A stretch of DNA of 64,000 nucleotides. Source: Streptomyces sp. NBC_00102. GTDB lineage: Bacteria > Actinomycetota > Actinomycetes > Streptomycetales > Streptomycetaceae. Positions 29,235-39,378 of the stretch are shown in pieces. The position numbers and the translations under genes are program-made. The stretch is taken from positions 3,921,001-3,985,000 of the forward strand of contig NZ_JAPEMC010000001.1 in assembly GCF_026343115.1 (NCBI RefSeq). Reading direction: 5' to 3'. Every line of letters starts with the position of its first letter. The stretch's first letter is position 1. A model generated the notes under the pieces. It was not told where the DNA came from. It ran no database searches and worked only from the letters and a program-made list of their open reading frames with translations.

Positions 29235-29591
29235 TTCGGTGGCGTACTGATCGATCGGTGGAGTGCGGGAGCGCGGACGAAGCTGGGGAGCGCCCGGGCG
29301 CCGGCGTCGGTTCGCGACCCGATCCGAGCGGTTCCGGCGTATGACCGGTGCCGCGTGCGCGGCGCACGTGACCGGCGTTCTTCCTGCCGTATACGGCTTT
29401 CGCGTCCGGCGCCGGCACCCGATTCCGGCGTTCGGATGCCGCGTATCCCTGCCCGGTATCCGCCCCGTCCGGGTGCCCCGATCCGGATTTCCGCGCCCGC
29501 TCCGGTGTCCGGGTGCCCGGATTCCGGAGCCTCCGAGGGGTCCGGGTGCCGGTGTCGTGCGTTCTGCCGCCTCTCGGGCGACGGGCAACCG

Positions 29592-29638
29592 ACCGTCCGG
29601 ACGGTTATCGGACCGTCCGACGGCGCGCGGCACATAAT
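29592..29638 (+). promoter_or_regulatory. Two adjacent palindromes followed by a -10-like box
   Basis: ACCGTCCGGACGGT (29592-29605, perfect) and ACCGTCCGACGG (29612-29623) are spaced 20 bp start to start, about two helical turns. CATAAT at 29633-29638 follows. No good -35 is seen, so an activator- or repressor-controlled promoter is possible. Confidence 0.5.
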
Positions 29639-29679
29639 TCGCGCCCCCCGCTGACACCCGCACAACCCGGCGCACTCCG

Positions 29680-29718
29680 AAGAGCGCGGGGCTCGCATCG
29701 AGCCGCGCGCTCTTTTTC
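29680..29718 (+). terminator. Strong Rho-independent terminator not attached to a known gene
   Basis: A 16-bp stem with one mismatch (29680-29695 against 29699-29714), CAT loop, then TCTTTTT overlapping the right arm end. It lies 635 bp after the nearest upstream plus-strand gene and 103 bp before the BlaI-type gene, so it points to an unannotated short transcript or a leader attenuator. Confidence 0.8.
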
Positions 29719-29820
29719 GTGACCTCCGGGGTTCCCCGGGGTTCTCTTCCGGTTCTCCGGGCGCGGGACCTCTGAAGAAAATAACTACGCATTTCGGACA
29801 TCTAGCATTAAGGTGACCGT

Positions 29821-30327
29821 GTGCCCCGTCAATTGGGAGAGCTGGAAGACGCCGTGATGACGCGCGTCTGGCAATGGAACCGACCCGTCACCGTGCGAGA
29901 AGTACTGGAAGACCTTCAGCGGGAACGCTCGATCGCTTACACCACCGTCATGACGGTTATGGACAACCTTCACCAGAAGGGGTGGGTCCGCAGGGAAGTC
30001 GACGGCCGGGCTTATCGATATATGGCGGTCTCCACGCGCGCCGCGTACTCGGCCGCACTGATGAACGAAGCCTGGTCCCGGAGCGACAACCCCGCTGCCG
30101 CTCTCGTCGCCTTCTTCGGCATGATGTCCGCGGAGCAGCGAGAAGCCCTCAGCGACGCCGTGCGGATCATTTCCCCAGGTCCGGGCGGTACCGGGGGGGA
30201 GCCCGCGGACTCCGTGGACTCCGGTGGAGGGGCGGCGGACGCCACGGAAGGCGAGGCGGAAGAGGCAACGGCCGACGGCGCGTCCGATGTTCCGGCCGAT
30301 GGTACGGGCGAGGACGGTGGGCGATAG
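29821..30327 (+). CDS. BlaI/MecI/CopY family transcriptional regulator
   Basis: 168 residues. Winged helix RQLGELEDAVMTRVWQWNRPVTVREVLEDLQRERSIAYTTVMTVMDNLHQKGWVRREVDGRAYRYMAV matches BlaI/MecI, followed by a dimerisation helix region (about 78-115). The last 50 residues are acidic and Gly-rich, unlike BlaI. No M56 BlaR/MecR-type peptidase is adjacent, so the usual signalling partner is missing locally. GTG at 29821 with AAGG 7 nt upstream and a TAGCAT box at 29803-29808. Confidence 0.92.
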   Translation: MPRQLGELEDAVMTRVWQWNRPVTVREVLEDLQRERSIAYTTVMTVMDNLHQKGWVRREVDGRAYRYMAVSTRAAYSAALMNEAWSRSDNPAAALVAFFGMMSAEQREALSDAVRIISPGPGGTGGEPADSVDSGGGAADATEGEAEEATADGASDVPADGTGEDGGR

Positions 30328-30336
30328 CGTCGGGCC

Positions 30337-30906
30337 ATGTCTGCAGACCTGACGCAAAGCCAGTCGGAAACCGAAGGCGAAACCGACCCGGCGGTCGAAA
30401 AGCCCGCCATCACCGTCCGCCGTGCCAGGACCAGCGATGTGACCGCGGTCCGCCGGCTGCTCGACGGCTACGTGACCGAGGGCATCCTCCTGGACAAAGC
30501 CACGGTCACCCTTTACGAGGACATCCAGGAGTTCTGGGTCGCGGAACGCGACCAGGACGCCAGGGTCGTCGGATGCGGCGCACTCCATGTGATGTGGGAA
30601 GACCTCGCCGAAGTGCGAACTCTCGCCGTCGATCACCGGGTCAAGGGCACCGGAGTGGGACACCAGGTTCTCGACAAGCTGTTGCAGACCGCGCGCTGGC
30701 TGGGGGTCCGCCGGGTTTTCTGCCTGACCTTCGAAGTCGACTTCTTCGCCAAGCACGGGTTCACGGAGATCGGCGAGACGCCGGTCGACATGGATGTCTA
30801 CAGCGAGCTGCTGCGTTCCTATGACGAGGGTGTCGCCGAGTTCCTCGGTCTCGAACGAGTGAAGCCGAACACCTTGGGCAACAGCCGGATGCTTCTGCAC
30901 CTGTGA
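30337..30906 (+). CDS. GNAT-family amino-acid N-acetyltransferase (ArgA-like)
   Basis: 189 residues. GNAT fold with the acetyl-CoA loop VDHRVKGTGVGHQVLDKLLQTA and C-terminal FCLTFEVDFFAKHGFTEIGETPVDMDVYSELLRSYDEGVAEFLGLERVKPNTLGNSRMLL, which matches the short stand-alone N-acetylglutamate synthases of actinobacteria (Rv2747 type). It would start arginine synthesis from glutamate or glutamine; no other arg gene is near. ATG at 30337 follows TAGCGT (30325-30330) by 6 nt; the TAG of that box is also the stop codon of the BlaI-type gene. Confidence 0.85.
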   Translation: MSADLTQSQSETEGETDPAVEKPAITVRRARTSDVTAVRRLLDGYVTEGILLDKATVTLYEDIQEFWVAERDQDARVVGCGALHVMWEDLAEVRTLAVDHRVKGTGVGHQVLDKLLQTARWLGVRRVFCLTFEVDFFAKHGFTEIGETPVDMDVYSELLRSYDEGVAEFLGLERVKPNTLGNSRMLLHL

Positions 30907-31050
30907 TCGGTAGAAGTACGCCGATCCCTATGTCCGATACGCGCCCGTTTCCCGCGTTCCCCGGCTCCTGAACCTCTCCCTGGGGTTTGTGTTTTCCCCG
31001 GAAAAGCGGTTTCCTTTCCGCGTACTCCATTTTCGATGAAAGGATATCTC

Positions 31051-31392
31051 GTGGCGCAGAAGGTTCAGGTCCTTCTTGTTGACGACCTCGACGGCGGCGA
31101 GGCGAACGAGACCGTCACGTTCGCGCTGGACGGCAAGACCTACGAGATCGACCTCACGACGGCCAACGCGGACAAGCTCCGTGATCTGCTCGACCCCTAC
31201 ACCAAGAGCGGACGTCGCACCGGCGGCCGTGCCGCCACGGGCCGCAAGGGCCGTGCGCTCGGTACCGGTACGGGCGGCAACAAGGACACCGCCGAGATCC
31301 GCAAGTGGGCCCGCGAGAACGGCCACGACGTGAATGACCGCGGTCGCGTTCCCGCCAGCGTCCGCGAGGCCTACGAGCGCGCCAACGGCTGA
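31051..31392 (+). CDS. lsr2: Lsr2 nucleoid-associated protein
   Basis: 113 residues. Xenogeneic silencer that bridges AT-rich DNA. N-terminal oligomerisation domain (VAQKVQVLLVDDLDGGEANETVTFALDGKTYEIDL), a basic linker with RTGGRAATGRKGRALG, and C-terminal DNA-binding domain IRKWARENGHDVNDRGRVPASVREAYERANG with the R-G-R minor-groove hook. The GTG at 31051 has AAAGGA 8 nt upstream and gives the family length; the in-frame ATG at 31036 lies within the Shine-Dalgarno region. The 3' end overlaps the convergent gene by 22 bp. The upstream 144 bp are AT-richer than the surroundings. Confidence 0.95.
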   Translation: MAQKVQVLLVDDLDGGEANETVTFALDGKTYEIDLTTANADKLRDLLDPYTKSGRRTGGRAATGRKGRALGTGTGGNKDTAEIRKWARENGHDVNDRGRVPASVREAYERANG

Positions 31393-32105
31393 CTCGATGG
31401 CCCGACGGCCGGCGGAAGTACCCGGGAACGCCTCAGGCGGACCCGGTGGCATTCCGTCGCCGCCATATCCACCAGCCGTACGAGATCGGGAGCATCCCCA
31501 CCCCTGCTCCCGAAATCCGCGAGGCCCGGAAGAAAGGGATCCGGACCCCGCGGCGGCTCTGGGGGCCGCAGCCAGAACGCGGCCCCCGGCGGAAAGCGGT
31601 GCGACAGCCGGGGCGGTGCCGGTGCGGTGATCCTGCCACCGGCCCCGATGCCCACGAGATCCAGCGCGATGCCGCCCCACTCCAGCCAGTCCAGCAGTGC
31701 GGGCAGCTCCTCCGCGCTCCCGGCCGCCACGAACAGCCGCATCCGCCCCCGCGCCACCGCCACGGGGCCGGTCCGGCCGAACCTGCGCAGCACCGCGCGG
31801 CCCGCGGCGGCGGGCAGTTCCAGCACGTCGAACCGGACCCCGGTCAGGAGCGCCGGCGGGCGGCCCCCGTCGGTCGCCCAGCCGAGCCCGTCCTCGTACC
31901 ACCGCTCCGTGGCCGCGGCGGCCTCCTCGGAGTCCGCCGGCCCCTCCGCGTCTCCGTACGGGAGCGGCCCGGCGCTCTCCGTGCCGCTCGCTCGCCCGGC
32001 TGCCGGGCGCGTACCCGCGTCCGGGGCCGGCCCGCGACCCGACGGGGCCGGCGCCGACGTGTCGGACGGCCGCGGGGCGCGGGGGGACGGGACGATGGGG
32101 GTCAT
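31371..32105 (-). CDS. SCO3374-family protein of unknown function
   Basis: 244 residues. Conserved core from ATERWYEDGLGWATDGGRPPALLTGVRFDVLELPAAAGRAVLRRFG to ELPALLDWLEWGGIALDLVGIGAGGRI and a C-terminal APDLVRLVDMAATECHRVRLRR. The N-terminal 70 residues are Pro/Ala-rich. The W-Y-x-x-x-L-G-W and G-V-x-F-D-V pattern is reminiscent of the N-terminal part of actinobacterial primase/polymerase-like domains, but no catalytic residues are evident. Found next to lsr2 in Streptomyces. It overlaps lsr2 tail-to-tail by 22 bp. Confidence 0.78.
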   Translation of the reverse strand: MTPIVPSPRAPRPSDTSAPAPSGRGPAPDAGTRPAAGRASGTESAGPLPYGDAEGPADSEEAAAATERWYEDGLGWATDGGRPPALLTGVRFDVLELPAAAGRAVLRRFGRTGPVAVARGRMRLFVAAGSAEELPALLDWLEWGGIALDLVGIGAGGRITAPAPPRLSHRFPPGAAFWLRPPEPPRGPDPFLPGLADFGSRGGDAPDLVRLVDMAATECHRVRLRRSRVLPPAVGPSSQPLARS

Positions 32106-32622
32106 GTGCGATGAACCGCCGGACCGCCGTCCGGGTTACGCCAGGTGCCGCGCGAGGAGCCCGCGAGGACCGGGGAGCTCTGGTCCGGGGCGCGGCGGGA
32201 CGCCACCCGCGTCACGCCGGGTGTGCGCGGCATCACGAAGGGTTCCCGTCAAGGGCGTGTACGGGGGCGTCGGGCGCCACGCGGTTGTTCGCCCGTAGCG
32301 GAGGGAACGGGCGCGCGCCGCATGGACTGTCTGTAATTGCGGGTAAGACATGACTGGTGGGAAGGGGCGACAGACCGACCGGGGCGTCTCGCGTTCGCCA
32401 CCGGCGTAGTGGTGACAGGGGTATCTGCCTGGCCTGCGGGAACATCGTCTCGCACCATCGGGTTGGAGCAGGTGTCGGCTGATCGGCAAGGTTTCCTCGC
32501 TGCTGCGGGGGTGATCCGGTCGGCAGTTGGAATGAGCGGTCCCCGCTTGCGGGACTAAGCTGCGGAAGGACAGGGAGGGGACCGACCCCTAACTGCCTGA
32601 CCGCTCTGAGGAGCGATTAACG
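32106..32622. other. 517-bp region upstream of clpC
   Basis: No gene is visible. It must hold the promoter of the minus-strand SCO3374-family gene and that of clpC, including the ClgR-type operator listed separately. Confidence 0.6.
32393..32406 (+). promoter_or_regulatory. ClgR operator of clpC
   Basis: GTTCGC-CACCG-GCG, an exact match to the published Streptomyces ClgR consensus GTTCGC-N5-GCG, about 217 bp upstream of the clpC start. A TATCTG -10-like box lies at 32422-32427, which puts the site in the -35 area, as expected for an activator. Confidence 0.72.
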
Positions 32623-35154
<2,532 letters not shown>

Positions 35155-35184
35155 TTCCAGGCGTGAGCACGTGAGCTGAAGGGG

Positions 35185-35222
35185 CTGCCCCGGACCGGTA
35201 TCGGTCCGGGGCAGTTTCTTTG
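35185..35222. terminator. Terminator between clpC and the NACHT gene
   Basis: Perfect 13-bp stem CTGCCCCGGACCG (35185-35197) with its complement at 35202-35214, GTAT loop, then TTTCTTTG. Likely serves clpC, and sits 18 bp beyond the stop of the convergent NACHT gene. Confidence 0.92.
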
Positions 35223-35239
35223 TGCGGAAGGCATGGAGG

Positions 35240-38200
35240 TCAGAAGGGGCTCTGGACGGACAGGCGGTCGCCCAGCTCCTCGGCGCCGAGGAGCTGCCCG
35301 CCGGCTGCCAGCCAGACCACCTTCACGTGCAGCTCGGGCTGCTCGTGCAGGGGTGTCAGGTCGATCCGGGTTTCCGTGTGGCAGGTCAGCGTGAGGGACC
35401 GAAGGGACGGAAACAGGCCGGGGAGCGGCCTCAGGTCGGTACCAGGGCCCGTGTCGACCCCGAAGGAGAGTTTGACGACGCCTGTGACCGGCTCCTCGCG
35501 TCCCGGCCACGGCTCGGCGCGGGGTCGGGTCACCTCGACCTCGGTGAGGCTCGGGGCGGTGCGGAGCGCGGCCACCAGCGAGGTCAGCGAGGCCACCGTG
35601 GGCAACCGCAAGGACTGGAGCGAGGACCACCCCCGGAGATCGCCCAGTTCCATCGCACCACTTCGTAGCAGGGCCAGATGCCGGAGGTGGGGGATGGGCG
35701 GGAGGTCGCTCAGGCGTCCTGCCGGGGAGCGGAGTTCCAGCGCGCTCAGACTCGCCACGTCCCGCAGAGCGGCGAGCCGGTCCCAAGAGAGGTGGCTGAC
35801 GTCGAGGTTGACCTCCTGGAGGGCGGGCCATTCCCCGAGCGGGGAGAGATCGGTGGCCCCGGGACATCCGTCGACCGTGAGATGCCTGAGGTTTTCGCCG
35901 TTGCGCAGCGTCGAGAGGTCGCGGAGCAGTGGGTTCCCGAGGTGGCCCAGGTTCCCGGGAGCGGCTTCGGACAGTCCGCGCCGCAGGTCGGCGTCGGTGA
36001 AGGGGCCGCCGAGGGTGACGCCGACCCAGCGCCCGAGAGGGCCGAGATGGGGCAGTGCCGTCAACTCGGCAGGGGAGCGGACGGTCAGGAACGCTCCGCC
36101 GAGATCTCCCTTGCCCAGCACGTCCTTCGCGAACTCCTCGGTGGGAAATCTCGTCCAGCGGGAGGCCAGCAGGCGGGCTGCCCCCGGGGAGGCCGCCACC
36201 CAGTCACGGGCGTACGACAGGGCCTCCGGTCCGCCGACCTCGCCGAGCAGCTGCGCGATGCATTCGTTGCCGATGACGTCGGACCGGATGGCGGAGGGCC
36301 TCGGCAGGTAGGTCAGCGCAGCAGGACCGAGGGACCCGAGTAGTTTCACCGTCGAGGCCAGGCGGGGCGGGTAGAGCCCTGCGAGCGCGGTACGCACTCT
36401 GCCCCACGTCCCCTCGTCCAGCAGCGTGGCGTGCTGGGCGCAGAGGGCGGCCAGCACACGGGTCTTCGGGGCGAGTTCGGGATCGAAGGCGAGGGTGCCG
36501 GGGGCGTACTTCTCCGCCCGGTCCAGCAGGCCGTTGATCAGCTCGCCGATTGCGCGCCTGCCGCAGTGGCCCGCCGCCAGTTCGATCACGTCCGCCCACG
36601 ACTCGTCCTCGGCACACCGGAGCAGTTCGTTGATCTGATCCGACTCGACGAACTCCGCGGCCGCCAGGTAGTCCTGGAATGTGCGGTGGGTGAACTGGTA
36701 GAGGTCTTCGGTGCGTTCCTGGAGAAGGCCGCTGCGGTTGAGCAGGTGGGTCAGGATCGCGTCGGTCGTCCCCTGTTTCCGCACCCGCTCCATGCTCGCC
36801 AGCGCCCGGTCCAGCTGGCGCAGAGCCTGCTCGCGGGAGAACTCCGTCTGGCCCTCGCGCACCAGCCAGATCGCGATCCGCTGGAGGAGCAGCGCCTGCT
36901 CCTCCACCTCCATCGTGATGCCCTCAGGGCCTCCGATACCCCGCCGCTGGTCCCGGTTGCCCAGGAGCATGTCGAGTGAGGACCGGTAGAGCTTCCACCG
37001 GGTGTTCGGGAGGAAGCCCTCCTGCCGGCGGTGCAGGGCACAGATCACCGCGCACAGCAGGGGTGTACGCGCCAGGTCGCTCAGCGTGCGGTTGGTGCGG
37101 AATTGCCTGGCGAGGTCGTGTTCCAGCTCACGCAGGCGCTGATGGTCGTCGTCGTCCAGTCGTGCGGCCTTGTGCCAGGCCGCCACGAACGCCTGGATGT
37201 CCTCGTTCCGCAGGGGCAGCAGCCGCAGCTCCTCGAAGCCCTCGGCGGCCAGCCAGTCCGGTTCGACGGCGAGCGGGCGGACGGTGGCCACGCAACGGGT
37301 CTCCGGGAAGCGGGTGAGGAGGCTGGAGAGCCAGGTGTACGCCTCCTCCCGCTCCCCGGGCGGTACCTCGTCCAGCCCGTCCACCAGAAGGAGTCCACGG
37401 CCCGACTCCAGCACGCGCCCGGCCCAGCCGTCCGGCGCGGTGTCCACCGTGAGCCGGGCGGCCCCCGGGAGGCCCGAGGGGGCGGGCAACGGCTCGTTGC
37501 GGGCCCGGAGCGTGCGCAGCGGGACGACGAAGGGGACGAGGCCGTCGAGGGCCGCCAGCCGGGGCGGCAGCGTTCTTGCGACGGCATGGGCGGCCAGCCA
37601 CCACAGCAGTGTGGTCTTACCTGCCCCCGCGTCGCCCCGGAGCAGTACCCGGGGGCGGTCGGTCAGCAGATCGTCGATGCGGCGGGGAGTGGGCCGGGCG
37701 ACGGGGGGACGGACCCCTCTGTCCGTCCACCGCCCGCCCGTCTCCGCCTCCAGGCTCAGATAGGCGGTGTCCAGGTCCCACTCGGAGTCGCGGCGGCCCA
37801 GCTCGTCCAGGCCGAAGATCTTGGTGCGGCGATAGGCGGCGCCGAGGGCGTCCGCGTACTCCTCCTCGTACCGGAGGTCGGCCGAGTAGGTGCCGTGCAC
37901 CTGTTCCGTACGGGGCTGTGACCCGGTGGTCTGCTCGTACGCCTGGCGGAAGCCCGCCGACTCCAGCACGGGGCGCAGCGAGACGCACTCCACCCGTCGT
38001 CCGTCGCGGCGGGGCGGTATCTGGCGGGCGAGGCCGAGGAGGACCGCCCCGGCGAAGACCGGACCGCCGGAGAGGCCGCCCAGCAGGGCCTCGCCGTCCT
38101 TGTCGGTGACCGGGGGCGGGCTGTCCAGATCGCAGGCCAGGAGGTTGCGGAGGAGGCCTGCCATGGGCACCACGGTGGCCGTGTACTGGTCGGCCTCCAG

Positions 38201-38545
38201 ATGGCGCTCGGAGCCGTACCGCTGGATCTCGGGGAAGCCGGTGATCTCGCAGCCGGGGAGGGCCTGGGCAGAGGCGAGCACGCCGAGGCGCACCGGCGGG
38301 ACGGGCGGCAGCTGACCGTCGGCCAGCAGGAGCGCCGCGTCCTGTTCGGCGTCCACCCAGAGGACGCGGCAGGTCACGGTTTCCGGCAGGTCCGGGTGCG
38401 CGACCGACGCGCTCGCCTCGCCTCCGAGGACGTGCGCGCAGGTCAGCACCAGCTGGTCCGTGAGGAGCACCCCGCTGCCTTGGCGGGCGGACTGGACGAC
38501 GACCGTGCGGTCCGTGGGGCGTACGGGGCGGGGACGGGTGTTCAC
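35240..38545 (-). CDS. Trypsin-like protease-NACHT NTPase-leucine-rich-repeat protein (bacterial NLR-like, putative anti-phage effector)
   Basis: 1101 residues. N-terminal chymotrypsin-fold protease (about 12-200) with probable triad His38 (LTCAHVLGG), Asp69 (AEQDAALLLAD) and Ser159 (GGLSGGPVF). A linker YRRTKIFGLDELGRRDSEWDLDTAYLSLE leads to a NACHT STAND NTPase with Walker A GDAGAGKT (304-311) and Walker B LLLVDGLDEV (385-394). A helical region (about 480-880) and C-terminal LRR-like repeats (about 890-1101, e.g. ALQEVNLDVSHLSWDRLAAL, SLSALELRSPAGRL) follow. GTG at 38545 overlaps the trypco2 stop as GTGA. Known bNACHT proteins defend against phage; the trigger and protease target here are unknown. 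Confidence 0.9.
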   Translation of the reverse strand: MNTRPRPVRPTDRTVVVQSARQGSGVLLTDQLVLTCAHVLGGEASASVAHPDLPETVTCRVLWVDAEQDAALLLADGQLPPVPPVRLGVLASAQALPGCEITGFPEIQRYGSERHLEADQYTATVVPMAGLLRNLLACDLDSPPPVTDKDGEALLGGLSGGPVFAGAVLLGLARQIPPRRDGRRVECVSLRPVLESAGFRQAYEQTTGSQPRTEQVHGTYSADLRYEEEYADALGAAYRRTKIFGLDELGRRDSEWDLDTAYLSLEAETGGRWTDRGVRPPVARPTPRRIDDLLTDRPRVLLRGDAGAGKTTLLWWLAAHAVARTLPPRLAALDGLVPFVVPLRTLRARNEPLPAPSGLPGAARLTVDTAPDGWAGRVLESGRGLLLVDGLDEVPPGEREEAYTWLSSLLTRFPETRCVATVRPLAVEPDWLAAEGFEELRLLPLRNEDIQAFVAAWHKAARLDDDDHQRLRELEHDLARQFRTNRTLSDLARTPLLCAVICALHRRQEGFLPNTRWKLYRSSLDMLLGNRDQRRGIGGPEGITMEVEEQALLLQRIAIWLVREGQTEFSREQALRQLDRALASMERVRKQGTTDAILTHLLNRSGLLQERTEDLYQFTHRTFQDYLAAAEFVESDQINELLRCAEDESWADVIELAAGHCGRRAIGELINGLLDRAEKYAPGTLAFDPELAPKTRVLAALCAQHATLLDEGTWGRVRTALAGLYPPRLASTVKLLGSLGPAALTYLPRPSAIRSDVIGNECIAQLLGEVGGPEALSYARDWVAASPGAARLLASRWTRFPTEEFAKDVLGKGDLGGAFLTVRSPAELTALPHLGPLGRWVGVTLGGPFTDADLRRGLSEAAPGNLGHLGNPLLRDLSTLRNGENLRHLTVDGCPGATDLSPLGEWPALQEVNLDVSHLSWDRLAALRDVASLSALELRSPAGRLSDLPPIPHLRHLALLRSGAMELGDLRGWSSLQSLRLPTVASLTSLVAALRTAPSLTEVEVTRPRAEPWPGREEPVTGVVKLSFGVDTGPGTDLRPLPGLFPSLRSLTLTCHTETRIDLTPLHEQPELHVKVVWLAAGGQLLGAEELGDRLSVQSPF

Positions 38546-38901
38546 TCGCCGCCGCGTCCCCGTCCGAAGTGGGCGGTGCTGCCGCCGGGGGCGTCGTTGC
38601 CGATCTCCAGCGGGCCGGAGCCGTCGGCCTTGCGGGGGCTCAGGGTGAAGGCGACCTTGTGCGTGGTGCCGGTGGTGCGGGAGGCGTCGGCGCCTCCCTC
38701 CACCACCCACGCCTTGACCTTGCCGCCCGCCTTGGCCTCCTTGCGGAGCTCGACGGTGAACTCCATCTGGATGTCGCCCACGCCGAAGACGACGGGGCGG
38801 CCGGTGGCACGGGCCGCGGCCTCGATGAGCTGGTCGCGGACCGATTCGACGGCGTCGGCCAGTTCGATCCGGTCCAGGGCGTGGGTTTCGTCGGTACTCA
38901 T
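38542..38901 (-). CDS. Trypco2 family protein (trypsin-co-occurring domain 2)
   Basis: 119 residues: IELADAVESVRDQLIEAAARATGRPVVFGVGDIQMEFTVELRKEAKAGGKVKAWVVEGGADASRTTGTTHKVAFTLSPR is the complete trypco2 fold, a small alpha-beta domain seen almost only next to trypsin-like proteases of NTP-dependent conflict systems. The last 30 residues are Gly-rich. ATG at 38901 with GGGGGA upstream. Its stop overlaps the protease-NACHT start by 4 bp, so the two proteins are made together. Its role (regulator, inhibitor or adaptor of the protease) is unproven. Confidence 0.88.
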   Translation of the reverse strand: MSTDETHALDRIELADAVESVRDQLIEAAARATGRPVVFGVGDIQMEFTVELRKEAKAGGKVKAWVVEGGADASRTTGTTHKVAFTLSPRKADGSGPLEIGNDAPGGSTAHFGRGRGGE

Positions 38902-39378
38902 GGCAGTCCCCCGAAGCCGCCTGCTCGGCGGCTCTATGAACGTGGCGTGCCGAAGGTCCCAAAGCGGACATCCCTTGGTCCCACCGGCGGTGACAAGGCG
39001 CACAGGCCGTTTCGAGCCTACTAGTGGGGTTCGTAGTGGTGCTCGGAATCGCCGGAAGGTCTTTGGTCCCGGGGGTGGCCGGGACCAAAGGAAGGCGGAA
39101 CGATCTGCCGGGATTCTGGGGCCATATCCGGTTCGGACCGCTTCCACCTGCGGTTTCGCGTCTCCGGTCGAGGGCTTTCCGGGCTTCGCGCGGCCTCTCC
39201 GACGGGACGTCCCGCGCCCGATTCCCGGTGTCCGGTCTACGGCTTTCCCTCGTAGATGGGGTACTTGAGCATCCCTCCAGGGCGGGTTACCAAGGTGGAG
39301 CAAGCCCGGACAAACGCTCGGGTTTCACCCCCGGACAGAACGACCGGGGAGCCCCCCATCTTCGGAGGACTTACTCGT
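38902..39378. promoter_or_regulatory. 477-bp divergent control region of the trypco2-NACHT operon and the M23 peptidase gene
   Basis: No coding sequence is visible. A 7-bp hairpin (AGCCGCC 38915-38921 with 38927-38933) would form in the trypco2 5' UTR just before its Shine-Dalgarno sequence. Repeats of TTTGGTCCC occur at 38955-38963 (inverted), 38974-38981 (partial), 39062-39070 and 39081-39089 (inverted). On the peptidase side, GGGACGTCCC (39204-39213) and TCTACG-N9-CGTAGA (39236-39256) are palindromic. No riboswitch consensus was recognised. Confidence 0.6.
39061..39090. promoter_or_regulatory. Perfect 12-bp inverted repeat upstream of the trypco2-NACHT operon
   Basis: CTTTGGTCCCGG (39061-39072) with its exact complement (39079-39090) around GGGTGG. 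Candidate operator or upstream terminator. Confidence 0.65.

Larger units (their letters stand above)
29045..29820. other. 776-bp non-coding, repeat-rich region
   Basis: No credible gene on either strand. It holds three 16-bp repeats, six 15-bp repeats, degenerate GTCCGGGTGCC-like blocks (29460-29570), two adjacent palindromes, a CATAAT box and a strong hairpin terminator, each listed separately. Long minus-strand frames here are low-complexity translations of the repeats. Confidence 0.7.

Noticed and set aside
29250..29580. tRNA-like GGTTCGCGACCC segment in the repeat-rich gap
   Set aside because: No matching acceptor stem or anticodon arm at the right distance.
28870..29801. Minus-strand frames with five-residue repeats
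   Set aside because: They are translations of a 15-bp tandem array, with poor codon bias outside it, no start signal and no family likeness.
31036..31050. ATG 31036 as the lsr2 start
   Set aside because: It lies across the Shine-Dalgarno sequence AAAGGA that serves GTG 31051, and adds five residues absent from Lsr2 homologs.
39091..39378. ydaO-type c-di-AMP riboswitch before the M23 gene
   Set aside because: The conserved riboswitch blocks were not recognisable; only simple palindromes are present. A covariance scan would settle it.
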